DNA from: Halopseudomonas xiamenensis
Lineage (GTDB): Bacteria; Pseudomonadota; Gammaproteobacteria; Pseudomonadales; Pseudomonadaceae
Direction: 5' to 3'
Length of the DNA stretch: 64,000 nucleotides
Assembly (NCBI RefSeq): GCF_014219065.1
Contig: NZ_JACLGO010000018.1
Coordinates: forward strand, 25,307-89,306
Part shown: positions 36,711 through 46,857 of the stretch, in pieces
Position numbering within the stretch: position 1 is the stretch's first letter
Layout of the letters: each line of letters starts with the position of its first letter
Made by a program: the position numbers and the translations under genes
The notes under the pieces: model-generated
The model's input: only the letters and a program-made list of their open reading frames with translations
Told to the model about the DNA's origin: nothing
Databases searched by the model: none

Positions 36711-37301
36711 TCAACTTTGAACTATAGTTATCAAATGCTCTATAATTGGTTTTTTTGGCATGCCTTGAGTGTGCCGAGCAAAAAAGCCTGCGGTTGGCTT
36801 TTGCGCTATCACTTCTTTCCTACGATGGTCATAAAAAAACTGCACGTTACTGCCTCTGTCGAGAAACCTCTCTTTAAAAGACAAGATTCTCTGGTCGTCC
36901 CCACCCCATCCGTACCATATAACAGGAACAACTTCATTTTCAGTACTACACAGAGGCAACACTTGAAATTTAGCAGCTTTTTCAATTGCAGAATCCAAAA
37001 CAGGATCGCAAATATAAAATAAGTTCCAGACTCGAACAAATGCATTTAAGGGGAGCGGTTTTCCGGCCAACCTATAGGCTTCGTTAAATCGGTTCCTAAC
37101 TACAGGTAGCATTTTGTCGCGATTCAACTCTAGAGGCGCTAGCTCACCCAGAACTTTCGGTGTGGCTGAGCCAGGATTCTTTCCTACCATAGCACCAACG
37201 CAGACACTTTCTCTTTCAGGATCAAACCCATTCAAATATATTCTTGTGTCAAACCTGAAAAGGTCGCCATCAATATTTTCAAATCTCGCGAAGTAATTCA
37301 T
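36711..37301 (-). CDS. DUF1643-like protein
   Basis: The protein has 196 residues and no signal peptide or membrane segment. The pattern VCVGAMVGKNPGSATP, then NAFVRVWNLFYICDP, then VPVIWYGWGGD followed by a C-terminal HTQGMPKKP resembles the DUF1643 family (MLNPS..., VNLF..., AWG..., HP). The match is from memory and not strong at the residue level. DUF1643 proteins occur on phages, plasmids and islands and have no settled function. It is the first gene of a two-gene minus-strand operon with the DnaB-like ATPase and is divergent from the PcfJ-like gene. Base composition is AT-richer than the surrounding core genes, a sign of transfer. Confidence 0.6.
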   Translation of the reverse strand: MNYFARFENIDGDLFRFDTRIYLNGFDPERESVCVGAMVGKNPGSATPKVLGELAPLELNRDKMLPVVRNRFNEAYRLAGKPLPLNAFVRVWNLFYICDPVLDSAIEKAAKFQVLPLCSTENEVVPVIWYGWGGDDQRILSFKERFLDRGSNVQFFYDHRRKEVIAQKPTAGFFARHTQGMPKKPIIEHLITIVQS

Positions 37302-37423
37302 GTTTTCCCCTATAACCTTGAAACTCTTGTATCTATGGGACCGTCATTTTTACTAACGATGCCACCCTAAAGCGTCAATTTCTGTCGTTTAATCCTGAAA
37401 TAATTCTCTAACCCCACCCTTTC

Positions 37424-38566
37424 ATGTATGGATTTCAGATGTACTGTATCGATTTCACTACCCAGGTCGGTTACCCTCTGACCCTGCATATCAACGCTCC
37501 CGAGCATGAGCTTCCCCTGTTTTGGCAAACACGGGATGAGTACGGCAAAGTCGTCGGCGACGGTGGCTTTCTGCAGCCTCCCGGTTTGCCTTTACAGCTC
37601 CTTCTTTCCTCAACAGCTTGGACGCAAATACCGCAGGCTGCGTTGGACATTGCACGAGCCGTACCCCTGAAACAGTTTCAGTTGCTGCAATCCATGTTGG
37701 TATCCCAAGCCGCCATGGAGCTAGCCTTGTCGGCCCCGTTTCTATTTCTTCTGGTGGTTGATCATGCAGAACAACAGCAGTGGCCGTTAGAATACTTCAA
37801 GATGACGGTGATGCAAAAACGCACCTTGATTCTGCGAAAATTGGATCTACCCGCACGTCCGGCAGTCGCGAGGCTTCTGGCACGCGCCACGCTTGAATTT
37901 CGGTTTCATCCCGACTTCAGACATATTCCTGTGGTGCTACGTAATCACAGGCATTTATCTACCTTGCTGCACATCCAACACCCCAACATGCAGCAGTTTT
38001 TATTTCTTGCACTGTACGACGGCTATAGTTGGCCGGGGCTGTTGAATCTCATCGGTCCACAAACCGGAGTTTGGGAAATGGCACATCTACGCAAGCTATT
38101 GAACATTTGCCTTGCGACTCAAATCCCATTAGGACATTTCCGGAAAATCCAGAGCCTATCTGACCTGCAAATTCTTTATGCCCGTATGCAGCCGCAAATC
38201 AAGCGCCGGAGGCGATTGAAATCCGCCGTGGATTGTCAACAAGTTCTGGGGGACTTCCCTACCCCGCCTTTCCCGGGCAACCATATCGTGCAGCCATTGG
38301 TCAGTTGGGTGGAGTTCATCCAGGAAGGGCAGGAGATGCAGCATTGCGTTGTCAGATACGCCAGTTACGTCGCCGGAAAGAGATACTTCATCTACAGGTA
38401 TTACGGGAAGCAGCGCCTGACGGTGTCCATAAAATCTACATCAGGGGGCTGGCGGCTCAATCAAGTTCGAGGGGTGGACAACCGGATACCAGACGAGACC
38501 TCAATGCGACAGGTACAGGACTGGTTCGAGCATGCTCAGTCGCATACCTACCTGCCAGACTGGTAG
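37424..38566 (+). CDS. PcfJ-like protein
   Basis: The protein has 380 residues; the C-terminal 70-80 carry the PcfJ-like domain: EGQEMQHCVVRYASYVAGKR, then LTVSIKSTSGGWRL, NQVRGVDNRIP. PcfJ was first seen on the conjugative plasmid pCF10, but the domain is widespread and its function is unknown. The N-terminal 280 residues are largely helical with no recognised domain; a basic patch (KRRRRLKSA) precedes the PcfJ part. ATG at 37424 and 37439 are both possible, neither with a clear Shine-Dalgarno. A WYL regulator follows 29 bases later on the same strand. Confidence 0.75.
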   Translation: MYGFQMYCIDFTTQVGYPLTLHINAPEHELPLFWQTRDEYGKVVGDGGFLQPPGLPLQLLLSSTAWTQIPQAALDIARAVPLKQFQLLQSMLVSQAAMELALSAPFLFLLVVDHAEQQQWPLEYFKMTVMQKRTLILRKLDLPARPAVARLLARATLEFRFHPDFRHIPVVLRNHRHLSTLLHIQHPNMQQFLFLALYDGYSWPGLLNLIGPQTGVWEMAHLRKLLNICLATQIPLGHFRKIQSLSDLQILYARMQPQIKRRRRLKSAVDCQQVLGDFPTPPFPGNHIVQPLVSWVEFIQEGQEMQHCVVRYASYVAGKRYFIYRYYGKQRLTVSIKSTSGGWRLNQVRGVDNRIPDETSMRQVQDWFEHAQSHTYLPDW

Positions 38567-38595
38567 CATAACGGCAAAAATATCTAGAGGTTAAT

Positions 38596-39597
38596 ATGAC
38601 AGACCCGTCCTTGCGCTTGCTGCTATTGCTGCGCCACATTTCTCGCGAACCGCAATTTATCAGCACTCAGCAACTACGTGAACGACTGGCAGATGCTGGG
38701 CATGAAGTAAGCCTGCGCACCATTCAACGGGATCTGCAGATGCTATCAACGCATTTTCCGTTGATACAAAATACTCCCCAAGGCCGAGGAAAGGCCGGTC
38801 TTGGCTGGGCGTTTCTGCGCAATACTCAAAATATATCCTTACCCCTGATGGGGAACTCGGCAGCGTTGACCTTGGCGATGGCTGTTCAGCATTTGCAGCC
38901 TCTACTGCCTGGGCATGTCATTGCGTATCTGGAGCCACTCCATCAAGAAGCGAAAGCCCTGCTGAATGGGCAGGATTCCAGACAATATCAGGGCTGGATC
39001 GACAAGGTGCGTATCGTACCGCAGCAAGTATTGCAGCCCCCGACGGTAGATGGCCAAGCCGTGGAAGGTGTTTACCAAGCTCTGCTGCAAAACCGGCAAA
39101 TCAGCGCCAATTATAAGGGTATACCTGAGCGCATCATCCACCCCTACGGGCTGGTCCAGCAGGGGCACGTTTTATATTTGATCTGCCGCTTCTACGAGTA
39201 CGACGATATCCGGATTACCGCCTTACACCGTTACACCGAGGTGCAGGTACTGGATGAGACAGTACGCGCCTTCCCCGAATTCAAGATTGATGATTACCTT
39301 GATGAGGGCGCGATGCTCTGGCCAGAGGTCGAAGATAAGCATATTTGCCTGCAGTTACGCATTGATCGCTGGTTGGCTGAACATTTACATGAAACGCCCT
39401 TGTCGGATAATCAGCAAATCAGGGTCGATGCCAAAATGGCTGGATGCTTCCAGCTGAAAGCTGATGTATTGGACAGCCTGCAACTGCGCCGCTGGCTACT
39501 CAGCCAAGGCACTCAGGTGGAGATCCTCAAGCCGGATGAGCTACGCAATTGGATGCGTGAGGTTGTTCGAGAACAGGCCGAAAAGTACAGCTTCTGA
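38596..39597 (+). CDS. WYL-domain transcriptional regulator
   Basis: The protein has 333 residues. N-terminal winged HTH of the DeoR/YafY type (about 1-65, with LRERLADAGHEVSLRTIQRDLQML), then a WYL domain (about 140-220, ISANYKGIPERIIHPYGLVQQGHVLYLICRFYE, where the name-giving triad reads VLYL) and a C-terminal WCX-type extension. WYL proteins sense nucleic-acid or nucleotide ligands and often regulate phage-defence loci. AGAGGTTA lies before the ATG. It directly follows the PcfJ-like gene, so the two are probably an operon. Confidence 0.88.
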   Translation: MTDPSLRLLLLLRHISREPQFISTQQLRERLADAGHEVSLRTIQRDLQMLSTHFPLIQNTPQGRGKAGLGWAFLRNTQNISLPLMGNSAALTLAMAVQHLQPLLPGHVIAYLEPLHQEAKALLNGQDSRQYQGWIDKVRIVPQQVLQPPTVDGQAVEGVYQALLQNRQISANYKGIPERIIHPYGLVQQGHVLYLICRFYEYDDIRITALHRYTEVQVLDETVRAFPEFKIDDYLDEGAMLWPEVEDKHICLQLRIDRWLAEHLHETPLSDNQQIRVDAKMAGCFQLKADVLDSLQLRRWLLSQGTQVEILKPDELRNWMREVVREQAEKYSF

Positions 39598-39664
39598 GCA
39601 TGTATGAGCTTCTTCTTTCTTTGTTGCTAGAATATCCGCTTACACGATCCAGAAGGAAATGAAC

Positions 39665-40081
39665 ATGTCTACGCAACCACCTCTCTACGGCACCAAAGAC
39701 GCCTCTTACCAGGCCGCCGGCGGCATTGAGGGGCTCAGGTGTCTGGTGGATGATTTCTATCGGATCATGGACACTTGGGAACTTGCCCGTACCATCCGGC
39801 AGATGCACAAGGACGATCTGACCGAATCACGGGACAAGCTGGCGTGTTTTCTCAGTGGCTGGCTCGGCGGTCCCAAGCTGTTCCAGGAGCGCTACGGGCA
39901 GATCAGTATTCCCATGTTTCACACCAGTTGGCCGATCGGCGAAGCTGAACGGGATGCCTGGCTGGGCTGCATGGCCCAGGCGATCGAGTTGCAGCCTTAT
40001 ACGCCGGAGTTCAGGGAGTATCTGTTGCGCCAACTGCGTGTTCCGGCTGAACGCGTGGTTGCTGTACAGCGCAAGCCCTGA
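39665..40081 (+). CDS. Group II truncated haemoglobin
   Basis: The globin has 138 residues. It has the trHb-II pattern: LVDDFYRIMD, DKLACFLSGWLGGP (Trp G8) and GEAERDAWLGCMAQAI. The proximal haem-ligand histidine is H86 in PMFHTSWPIG, placed by its spacing to ERDAWL. Such globins bind oxygen or NO and may take part in peroxide or NO defence. The ATG at 39665 has GAAGGA seven bases upstream; the ATG at 39659 is too close. Convergent with pqqF. Confidence 0.9.
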   Translation: MSTQPPLYGTKDASYQAAGGIEGLRCLVDDFYRIMDTWELARTIRQMHKDDLTESRDKLACFLSGWLGGPKLFQERYGQISIPMFHTSWPIGEAERDAWLGCMAQAIELQPYTPEFREYLLRQLRVPAERVVAVQRKP

Positions 40082-40127
40082 TCAGGAAACAACGCTCGAC
40101 GGACTCCAGTGTCCCGACGGGCATGTT

Positions 40128-42728
40128 CTAAGCAGGACTGCTGAACAGATGCAAGCGCCTCGGCAGACTCAGCCAGTCGTGCAACACCTCCTCCCATGAC
40201 TCCCGGGTAAATTGTTCCAGAGCGATGCATTGTTCACCCAGCGCCGCACCTGGCAGGCTTAGGCCACGTGCCCAGTACAGCTCGATCTGGCCGGTGGGCG
40301 AAGCGGATTGTTCCCGCAGGTGATCCGCCAGCCTTTGTGCCTGGCGTCGTATCTGTTCAAAGGGCAGTTCTTTCAGGCGTTTGTGCTCGCTTTCCAGCCA
40401 GGAGGTGATGGCGAACTCAATCTGCTGGTGATCATGTGTCGGTGACTGCACCAGCAGGATCAGCCCGGGTGTTCCGGCCACTTCGTGGTAGCGGCTCACG
40501 ACCCAGTAGCCGAGCTGTTGGCGGGTGCGCAACTGATCGAAGAAGGATGCGCTGATGTGCTGCTGCAGCAGTTGCCAGCCGGCGCGTTGAGGTATGTCGC
40601 TGGAGCTGGCCTGGCAATAGAGGATCTGCGCCCGGTCTGCGTGCTGGCAATCGACCTGAATGATCTCGGTGCCCTGCCCCAGGCGCCTTGCTGCTGGACA
40701 TTGCCAATCGAATGCCTCGGTCAGCTCCGGGCAGAGCCTTTGCAGGCTGGCGGTCATGGGGGCCAGGTGTTCGGGTTGCCAGCTTTGTGGGTATAGCCAG
40801 GCCATCTGGGCCTGTGACGATTGCGCGGCCTCGGCGGCGTTCCGGGGCTCGTTGCCCGCCGGGTTCAGCAGTTGGTCCAGCTCATCCAGTAAACGGTAGG
40901 CAGGCAAGGCCTGGTGACGTTCGTTCAGGTTGTTCTTGTGATGATGCTCGGCCAGGCGCTGCTGGGCCGCTTCGGCCGGCCGGGTCAGCGCTGCCAATGC
41001 CGCGGCTGCGCCTATCCGCAGTGGCTCGCCTGGGCCTTGCAGTTCCAGGGAGATCAGGCTTGCCTGGTCCTGCCACGACAGACTGATACCGCAGGCATCG
41101 GCCCAGTTGCCCAGTGGTTCGAGCTGCAGGGACCATAAGGCCTTGAGTTTGTCCCGCTCGGAGCGATGCAAACCTTCGGGCCAGCACCAGGCAAAACGGG
41201 TGGTTTCCCTGCCCTGCCCCACGGCTGTTGCTTGCGCGTCTGGAACCATTATTGTGCGCAAGCCGGGCAAGCAGTGGCGGTCGACACTGGCACCTGCCTC
41301 CGGCGCACTGAGAGTCCATATCGGCCAATCCACTTCCGCCAGCATATTGCTCGCGCCTGCAGTTGGTTTCCAACTCAATCGTTCAAAGGTGAAGCGGGTA
41401 TCCGTCCAGGGCGCCCGTTGCGCCAGGGCCGTGCTGACGCTCTGGCGTTGGCCGAGCAGCATCCTGTCTGGCTGCATCTGCTTCAACAACCCATGCCAGG
41501 CCTGCGCGGAGATCTTCGCCCACTGCCCGGTGCATTCCAGGATCTGCTCCGGCGGCTCGTATAGCGTGCGTTCGGCCAGCGCGGTCAACCAGCGCAGCGG
41601 TTCACCCTGCGGGCCATTGGCAAAGGCCTGGTCGGCCAGTTGCTGGCGGGCAGCCTGGGGCCAGTGCTGTATCGGTGTCGCCCGCAAGGCCGCCAGCCAG
41701 CCGAAAAAGCCGTCGAGCAGCGCCGGGTAGTCGCTGTCCCCAAGCAATGGCTCGAGTTCGATACGCAGCAGGGTTTGCTGGCCGGCATAACGCTGAGTGC
41801 TGACACTCAACCGGGCGGCCAGCCCCCTCGCCCGCAACCAGCCAAGTGCTCCGCCCGAGGCTGGGCTGGCCAGCCATTCGCACAGCCAGCGCAGGGCCTT
41901 GGCAGCCTCGTTGCTATGCGCCTCATCCAGTGCGAAAAGCAGCAACCATTGTTCCTGCCGAGCCGGGCTTTGCCAGCGCAATAGCCCGGGCAGGCTCTGC
42001 GGGTCGAACAGCGGTCCGGCGCTGGCTCCCGGCACGGGTGCCGTCCCCGGCAGGCGGTCATCCATCTGCCTGGCCAGCAACAGGAGTTGTTGCATGGGCT
42101 GCGGCGCATGGATGAGCAAGCAGCCATTGGCGGCTCGGTAATGTTTGCCGTGAAACTGCCTGAGCGCTTGCGCCAGGGCAGCTGGCTCCAGGTCCAGACT
42201 GGCCAGGTTGCCCGCGCTGAAGCGGCTCAGGGGATGAGCTGGATTGAATACCTGCCCCAGGACAGCCTGCTCGTGCAGTGCGTCATCTGCCAGCCGGGTA
42301 TGAAACTCGGCATCGATCACCTGGCGCTCGGCGGCCACCGCCTCGGCCTCGAACAACGGCGCGGCCAGCATATCGGTCAGTTGCGCCAGGCAGACATCGA
42401 GCCCGGCCGGGTTGACGCTGAAGTGATAGCGGGTGCGCTCCGCGGCGGTGCTGGCGTTGAAACGGCCGGACCATTCGCTTACCAACTGCGGGAACGAGCC
42501 GGCCTGCGGGTAGGCAGCCGAGCCCATGAACAACATATGTTCGAGCAGGTGGGCCAGGCCGGGGAGATGTTGCGGCTCGTCGTGGCTGCCCACGCGGAAC
42601 TGGACCACGCAGCTGGCGGCATCGGCTGCCGGGTCGCTGATCAGCAGGCAGAGCAGTCCGTTGGACGCTGTGTAGAGCTGGTAGTGCCGGCCGTCGTTGG
42701 GTAGGCGTGGTAGTTCCAAGGGTTGCAT
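40128..42728 (-). CDS. pqqF: PqqF, M16 zinc protease of PQQ biosynthesis
   Basis: PqqF (866 residues) is an insulinase-like M16 protease that trims the cross-linked PqqA peptide. The inverted zinc motif is HLLEH (in LAHLLEHMLFMG), with the distal Glu in the AEAVAAERQVIDAEF helix. The second, inactive half and the C-terminal M16 domain are present (RQQLGYWVVSRYHE). It is the last gene of the pqq run, after the prolyl oligopeptidase and a REP-like palindrome. Confidence 0.9.
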   Translation of the reverse strand: MQPLELPRLPNDGRHYQLYTASNGLLCLLISDPAADAASCVVQFRVGSHDEPQHLPGLAHLLEHMLFMGSAAYPQAGSFPQLVSEWSGRFNASTAAERTRYHFSVNPAGLDVCLAQLTDMLAAPLFEAEAVAAERQVIDAEFHTRLADDALHEQAVLGQVFNPAHPLSRFSAGNLASLDLEPAALAQALRQFHGKHYRAANGCLLIHAPQPMQQLLLLARQMDDRLPGTAPVPGASAGPLFDPQSLPGLLRWQSPARQEQWLLLFALDEAHSNEAAKALRWLCEWLASPASGGALGWLRARGLAARLSVSTQRYAGQQTLLRIELEPLLGDSDYPALLDGFFGWLAALRATPIQHWPQAARQQLADQAFANGPQGEPLRWLTALAERTLYEPPEQILECTGQWAKISAQAWHGLLKQMQPDRMLLGQRQSVSTALAQRAPWTDTRFTFERLSWKPTAGASNMLAEVDWPIWTLSAPEAGASVDRHCLPGLRTIMVPDAQATAVGQGRETTRFAWCWPEGLHRSERDKLKALWSLQLEPLGNWADACGISLSWQDQASLISLELQGPGEPLRIGAAAALAALTRPAEAAQQRLAEHHHKNNLNERHQALPAYRLLDELDQLLNPAGNEPRNAAEAAQSSQAQMAWLYPQSWQPEHLAPMTASLQRLCPELTEAFDWQCPAARRLGQGTEIIQVDCQHADRAQILYCQASSSDIPQRAGWQLLQQHISASFFDQLRTRQQLGYWVVSRYHEVAGTPGLILLVQSPTHDHQQIEFAITSWLESEHKRLKELPFEQIRRQAQRLADHLREQSASPTGQIELYWARGLSLPGAALGEQCIALEQFTRESWEEVLHDWLSLPRRLHLFSSPA

Positions 42729-42772
42729 GAGGTGTGTTGATCTCCGGAGTCTTGCGTGGCTGCGGGGGCCCT

Positions 42773-42798
42773 GGCGTAGCGCGGGGGCGCTACACCCC
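42773..42798. repeat. REP-like palindrome, copy B (single module)
   Basis: GGCGTAGCGCGGGGGCGCTACACCCC is the reverse complement form of the second module found at 17510, 52279 and 63671. The GTCGAGC module is missing here. It lies between pqqF and the oligopeptidase gene and might form a transcript hairpin. Confidence 0.75.
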
Positions 42799-42838
42799 GA
42801 AAAAAAGTAGCGCCCAGCCTTCTATTTAAATCCTTAAG

Positions 42839-44722
42839 TTACAAATAGTTGTGATAGAAATTTAATTCACTTTCAAGAACCTGTTGTAGGTTGCCCGGCT
42901 GGCGAAAACCATGGCGCTCCTCATCGAAGCTGACGTATTGCACCGGTACGCCATTCTCTTCCAGCGCCGCCACCATCTGCTCGGTCTGCGCCGGCAGCAC
43001 CACCGCATCGCGCATACCCTGGAAGAAAATCACCGGCGTGCTGATGGCTGCCGCCTGCGCCAGTGGCGAGCGCTGCTGGTAGCGCTCGGGTTGCACACGG
43101 GGGTCGCCGATCAGCCAGTCGATATAGTCGGCCTCGAACTTGTGGGTCACCGCCCGTAGTTGCAGCGGATCGCTCACCCCATACAGGCTGGCGGCTGCGC
43201 GGAAGCGTCCACTAGCGCTGACCAGGCTATTCAGTGTGGTAAAGCCGCCGGCGCTCTGGCCGCGAATGAATACCCTATCCGGGTCGATCAGCTCACGCAG
43301 GGCCAGGTGGTCGATGGCCGCCAGTACATCTTCGACATCGCTCACGCCCCAGTTGCCCTGCAGCCGCTGCCGATAGTCACGGCCAAAGCCGACGCTGCCG
43401 CGATAATTCAGATCGGCGACGGCAAAACCGCGTTGGGTCCAGAACTGGATGCGGTTGTCCAGCACCGGGTAACAGGCCGAGGTCGGGCCGCCGTGAGTAA
43501 AAATGACCAGCGGTGGTCGCTGCCCCGGCGCCAGCACTGCCTTGCTGTTGCACGGTGGATAATGAAAGCCGTGGGCGATCTCCTGCTGTCCAGTCGGGTA
43601 GCAGATGGCCTGGGGCCGGGAAATATCCTGCGGCGCCAGCGCGCTGGGCGCCTGAGCCAGTACGCTGACCTTGCCGCTGGGCAGGGCGATATGCAGGACT
43701 GCGGCGCTGCATTCGGGCGAGCCAGCCAGGCAGAACAGCCCGTTGCGGTTATGTGCCAGGGCACGAAAGCGCGTATAGCCTTCGGCCAGCCGCTGCTGCT
43801 CAGATCGCTCGCTGTGGCGCTGGGCCAAACGACCGTAACCCTGTTCGCTCCAGCCCACGGCCAGGCAGCCATCAGGCAAGGCCAGATAGTGCCGGGGGTT
43901 GAGCTGCCAGGGCGCCGGGGCGTGATCAGCAGCCGGCGATGGCAGCAACTGCCAGGTACGGTCGGCAGCCTGGCGCCAGGGCTGCCAGTAACCGCTGCTG
44001 TCGGTCAGGCACAGCAGCTCACCACGGTCATTGAACAGCGGCTGCTGCAGCGACTCATCCTTGCCAGTCCGTTCGACCTTGCCGGGCAGCCCATGGCTGT
44101 CCAGCTCGGCGCGGCACAGCGTGCTGCTGGTCCAGGGCAGCGCGGGACGTTGCCATTCGATCCAGGCCAGTTGCCGGCCATCCGGACTGAGGCAAGGACT
44201 GTTGTAGAAGTCCGCACCCTCGGCCAGCCCCTGCCGCTGGCCGTGCAGGTCGATCGCCACCAGCCGGTGGATCACCTCGCTGGCGTGATGCTGCTCCTCG
44301 ACCGCGATAACGCGCTGGCGTAGCGGGTCGAACAGCAAGCCGCCGTACCGACAGTCGGCGGCGCAGGTCAGCTGTGTACAGATCGAATCATCGAATGACT
44401 GGCGATAGAGCTGCTGGTCGGCCTCGTTGACGAACACCAGACCGTCGCCGACCAGGCACAGGGCGCCACCACCATACTCGTAGACCCGGCTGCGCACGCT
44501 GTAGCCTGCCGGGGTCAGCCGTCGTGTGCCCCTGGGCGTCCACTCGACAGCGGCACTGGCGCCCTCCCCCGGAAAGAACTCCACCCACAGCACCCGCTGC
44601 TCGTCGCAGATCAGGTCGGCGTAGTCGGTAGCGGCGGCTACCGCATCGGCAGCGGAAAAGTCGCTGGGCCAGTGGCCGGCCACCAGCTCAGCCCTTGCAG
44701 ATGATTCTGGAGGTGCGTTCAT
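42839..44722 (-). CDS. pqqH: S9 prolyl oligopeptidase of the pqq cluster (PqqH-type)
   Basis: The protein has 627 residues: an N-terminal beta-propeller and a C-terminal alpha/beta-hydrolase. The nucleophile elbow is GQSAGGF, the oxyanion region [12 protein letters not shown], and the acid and base lie in [10 protein letters not shown] and DEERHGFR. The serine protease family S9 member next to pqqE in pseudomonads is called PqqH (PA1990 in P. aeruginosa); its part in PQQ synthesis is not essential in every strain. It overlaps pqqE by 35 bases. No signal peptide, so cytoplasmic. Confidence 0.85.
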   Translation of the reverse strand: MNAPPESSARAELVAGHWPSDFSAADAVAAATDYADLICDEQRVLWVEFFPGEGASAAVEWTPRGTRRLTPAGYSVRSRVYEYGGGALCLVGDGLVFVNEADQQLYRQSFDDSICTQLTCAADCRYGGLLFDPLRQRVIAVEEQHHASEVIHRLVAIDLHGQRQGLAEGADFYNSPCLSPDGRQLAWIEWQRPALPWTSSTLCRAELDSHGLPGKVERTGKDESLQQPLFNDRGELLCLTDSSGYWQPWRQAADRTWQLLPSPAADHAPAPWQLNPRHYLALPDGCLAVGWSEQGYGRLAQRHSERSEQQRLAEGYTRFRALAHNRNGLFCLAGSPECSAAVLHIALPSGKVSVLAQAPSALAPQDISRPQAICYPTGQQEIAHGFHYPPCNSKAVLAPGQRPPLVIFTHGGPTSACYPVLDNRIQFWTQRGFAVADLNYRGSVGFGRDYRQRLQGNWGVSDVEDVLAAIDHLALRELIDPDRVFIRGQSAGGFTTLNSLVSASGRFRAAASLYGVSDPLQLRAVTHKFEADYIDWLIGDPRVQPERYQQRSPLAQAAAISTPVIFFQGMRDAVVLPAQTEQMVAALEENGVPVQYVSFDEERHGFRQPGNLQQVLESELNFYHNYL

Positions 44723-45848
44723 TGCGAAAGGTCAGCTCCTCTATGCCCGGTTGGGGTTGTTCGGCCTCGGCCCGGGCCGTGAGAATCAGCCCGTGATGCG
44801 GCGACTTGCTGCACACCGGATCGGCCTGGGTCGCATCACCGGTCAGCATATAGGCCTGGCAGCGGCAGCCACCGAAATCCTGGTGTTTTTCCGGGCAGGA
44901 GCGACAGGGCTCCTGCATCCAGTCATCATCCCGATAGCGGTTGAAACCGAAGGAGTCATACCAGATATGCGCCAGGCTGTACTCGCTGACTCTGGGAAAG
45001 GTCACCGGCAGTTGCCGGGCGCTATGGCAGGGCAAGGCCGTGCCATCGGGGGTGATGGTCAGGAAGATGTTGCCCCAGCCATTCATGCAGCCCTTGGGGC
45101 GTTCCTCGTAATAGTCGGGAGTGACCAGGATCAGCTTGCACGGATGGCCCTGCTCAGCCAGCTGCGCCCGATAGCGGTTGGTTACCGCCTCGGCATGTTC
45201 CAGCTGCGCTCTGGTCGGCAGCAGCCCGGCGCGATTCAGGTGTGCCCAGCCGTAGTATTGGCAGGTAGCCAGTTCGACGAAGTCGGCTTCCAGCGCCAGG
45301 CACAGCTCGATGATCCTGTCGATCTGGTCGATATTGTGCCGGTGGGTGACGAAGTTGAGCACCATGGGGTAACCGGCGGCCTTGACCGCCCGCGCCATCG
45401 CCAGCTTCTGCTCGAAGGCCTTGCGCGAGCCGGCCAGCATATTGTTGACCTCGCCGTCCGAGGCCTGGAAGCTGATCTGGATATGGTCCAGCCCGGCCTC
45501 CAGGAACTGTTCGATACGCGCCTGATTCAGCCCCATGCCGGAGGTGATCAGGTTAGTGTAGTAGCCCATCTCCCGCGCCGCGCCAATCAGCTCGGCGAGA
45601 TCATCGCGCACCAGCGGCTCGCCACCGGAAAAGCCCAGCTGGGCCGCGCCGAGCGCCCGCGCCTGGCTGAGTACGTCGATCCACTGTGCGGTGCTCAGTT
45701 CCTGCTTGTGCTCGGCGAACTCCAGCGGGTTGGAGCAATACGGGCACTGCAGCGGGCAGCGGTAGGTCAGCTCGGCCAACAGCCACAGGGGTGGTCCCTG
45801 CTCCGGCCGGGGCCGGCTGTCAGCGAAAACGGATCCAGTGTTGTTCAT
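44688..45848 (-). CDS. pqqE: PqqE, radical SAM PQQ synthase
   Basis: PqqE (386 residues) forms the carbon-carbon bond between Glu and Tyr of PqqA. The radical-SAM cluster is CPLQCPYC (CxxxCxxC) near residue 30, and the C-terminal SPASM clusters show [20 protein letters not shown] chose ATG at 45846-45848 since GGGGA is well spaced; the ATG two codons earlier abuts it. The start lies inside pqqD (29-base overlap), which suggests tight coupling of the PqqD-PqqE pair. Confidence 0.96.
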   Translation of the reverse strand: MNNTGSVFADSRPRPEQGPPLWLLAELTYRCPLQCPYCSNPLEFAEHKQELSTAQWIDVLSQARALGAAQLGFSGGEPLVRDDLAELIGAAREMGYYTNLITSGMGLNQARIEQFLEAGLDHIQISFQASDGEVNNMLAGSRKAFEQKLAMARAVKAAGYPMVLNFVTHRHNIDQIDRIIELCLALEADFVELATCQYYGWAHLNRAGLLPTRAQLEHAEAVTNRYRAQLAEQGHPCKLILVTPDYYEERPKGCMNGWGNIFLTITPDGTALPCHSARQLPVTFPRVSEYSLAHIWYDSFGFNRYRDDDWMQEPCRSCPEKHQDFGGCRCQAYMLTGDATQADPVCSKSPHHGLILTARAEAEQPQPGIEELTFRNERTSRIICKG

Positions 45849-46098
45849 GGGCATCCCCGATAAAGGCCAGGACATCGGCATCCAGTTCGGCTGCGGATGG
45901 AAAACAGGTTTGCAGTTCGGCAATGATCTCGCCGACCGAGCGCTGGCCATCGACCCGCTTCAACACCTCGGCGGCGCTGTCATTGAGCTTGACCATGCCC
46001 TCGGGATAGAGCAGCACATGGCAGTCCTGAACCGGCTCCCATTGCATTCGGTAGCCCGGCCGCAGCGCCGGCACGCTAGTCGATAGTGGCATGTTCAT
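45820..46098 (-). CDS. pqqD: PqqD, PqqA-binding chaperone
   Basis: PqqD (92 residues) is the RiPP recognition element that presents PqqA to PqqE. It has [22 protein letters not shown] and the [13 protein letters not shown] helix typical of the family. It overlaps pqqC by four bases (ATGA) and pqqE by 29. Confidence 0.95.
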   Translation of the reverse strand: MNMPLSTSVPALRPGYRMQWEPVQDCHVLLYPEGMVKLNDSAAEVLKRVDGQRSVGEIIAELQTCFPSAAELDADVLAFIGDAHEQHWIRFR

Positions 46099-46847
46099 AA
46101 GCTGATCCCCCGGTGCCAGACGGGCTGGTCGGTGACTGTATGGTATGGCGCCCGCTCCAGTTCGTAGGCCATCGACATGGCATCGAGCATGCTCCAGAGC
46201 ACATCCAGCTTGAATTGCAGGATCTCCAACATGCGCTGCTGGGCCTCCAATGTACGGTAATGGTCGAGCGTGATGCGCAGGCCGTGTTCCACGTCCCGGC
46301 GCGCCTCACTCAGGCGAGTGCGGAAGTAGCGATAACCCTGCGGATCGATCCAGGGGTAGTGCTCCGGCCAGCTGTCCAGGCGCGACTGGTGTATCTGCGG
46401 GGCGAACAGCTCGGTCAGTGATGAGCTGGCGGCTTCCTTCCAGCCGGCGCGGCGGGCGAAGTTGACGTAGGCATCCACGGCAAAGCGCACACCGGGAAGT
46501 ACATGGCGCTGGTCGAGTAGTTCCTCGCGGCTCAGGCCCACGGCTTCACCCAATTGCAGCCAGGCTTCGATACCGCCCTGGCCGTCGGCGCTGCCGTCAT
46601 GATCGATGATCCGCTGCAGCCACTCGCGGCGCGCGACTGCATCATCACAGTTGGCCATGATGGCCGCGTCCTTGAGCGGAATGTTCAGCTGATAATAGAA
46701 ACGGTTGGCGACCCAACCGCGGATCTGCTGTGCAGTGGCGCGCCCTTCATGCATGGCGATGTGGAACGGGTGATGGATATGATAATAACGCCCCTTGTCG
46801 CGCAGGGCCTGTTCGAACGCCGCGCGGCTCATCGGTTCAGCTGACAC
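46095..46847 (-). CDS. pqqC: PqqC, pyrroloquinoline-quinone synthase
   Basis: PqqC (250 residues) catalyses the last ring closure and eight-electron oxidation to PQQ without a metal. It is all-helical, with [36 protein letters not shown] and [18 protein letters not shown] strongly conserved. It sits 10 bases after pqqB and overlaps pqqD. Confidence 0.97.
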   Translation of the reverse strand: MSAEPMSRAAFEQALRDKGRYYHIHHPFHIAMHEGRATAQQIRGWVANRFYYQLNIPLKDAAIMANCDDAVARREWLQRIIDHDGSADGQGGIEAWLQLGEAVGLSREELLDQRHVLPGVRFAVDAYVNFARRAGWKEAASSSLTELFAPQIHQSRLDSWPEHYPWIDPQGYRYFRTRLSEARRDVEHGLRITLDHYRTLEAQQRMLEILQFKLDVLWSMLDAMSMAYELERAPYHTVTDQPVWHRGISL

Positions 46848-46857
46848 ATTGCTCTCC

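Noticed and set aside
37424..38566. PcfJ-like gene as evidence for a conjugative plasmid
   Set aside because: No transfer, relaxase or replication genes accompany it; the domain is widespread on chromosomes.
35585..39665. Attachment-site direct repeats or an integrase bounding the accessory segment
   Set aside because: I compared both edges by eye and saw no repeated core, tRNA end or recombinase gene, so I do not claim an integrative element.
42773..42798. REP-like palindrome as a Rho-independent terminator of the oligopeptidase gene
   Set aside because: The same sequence occurs in unrelated intergenic sites and lacks a proper T-run on the minus strand; it may still stop some transcripts.
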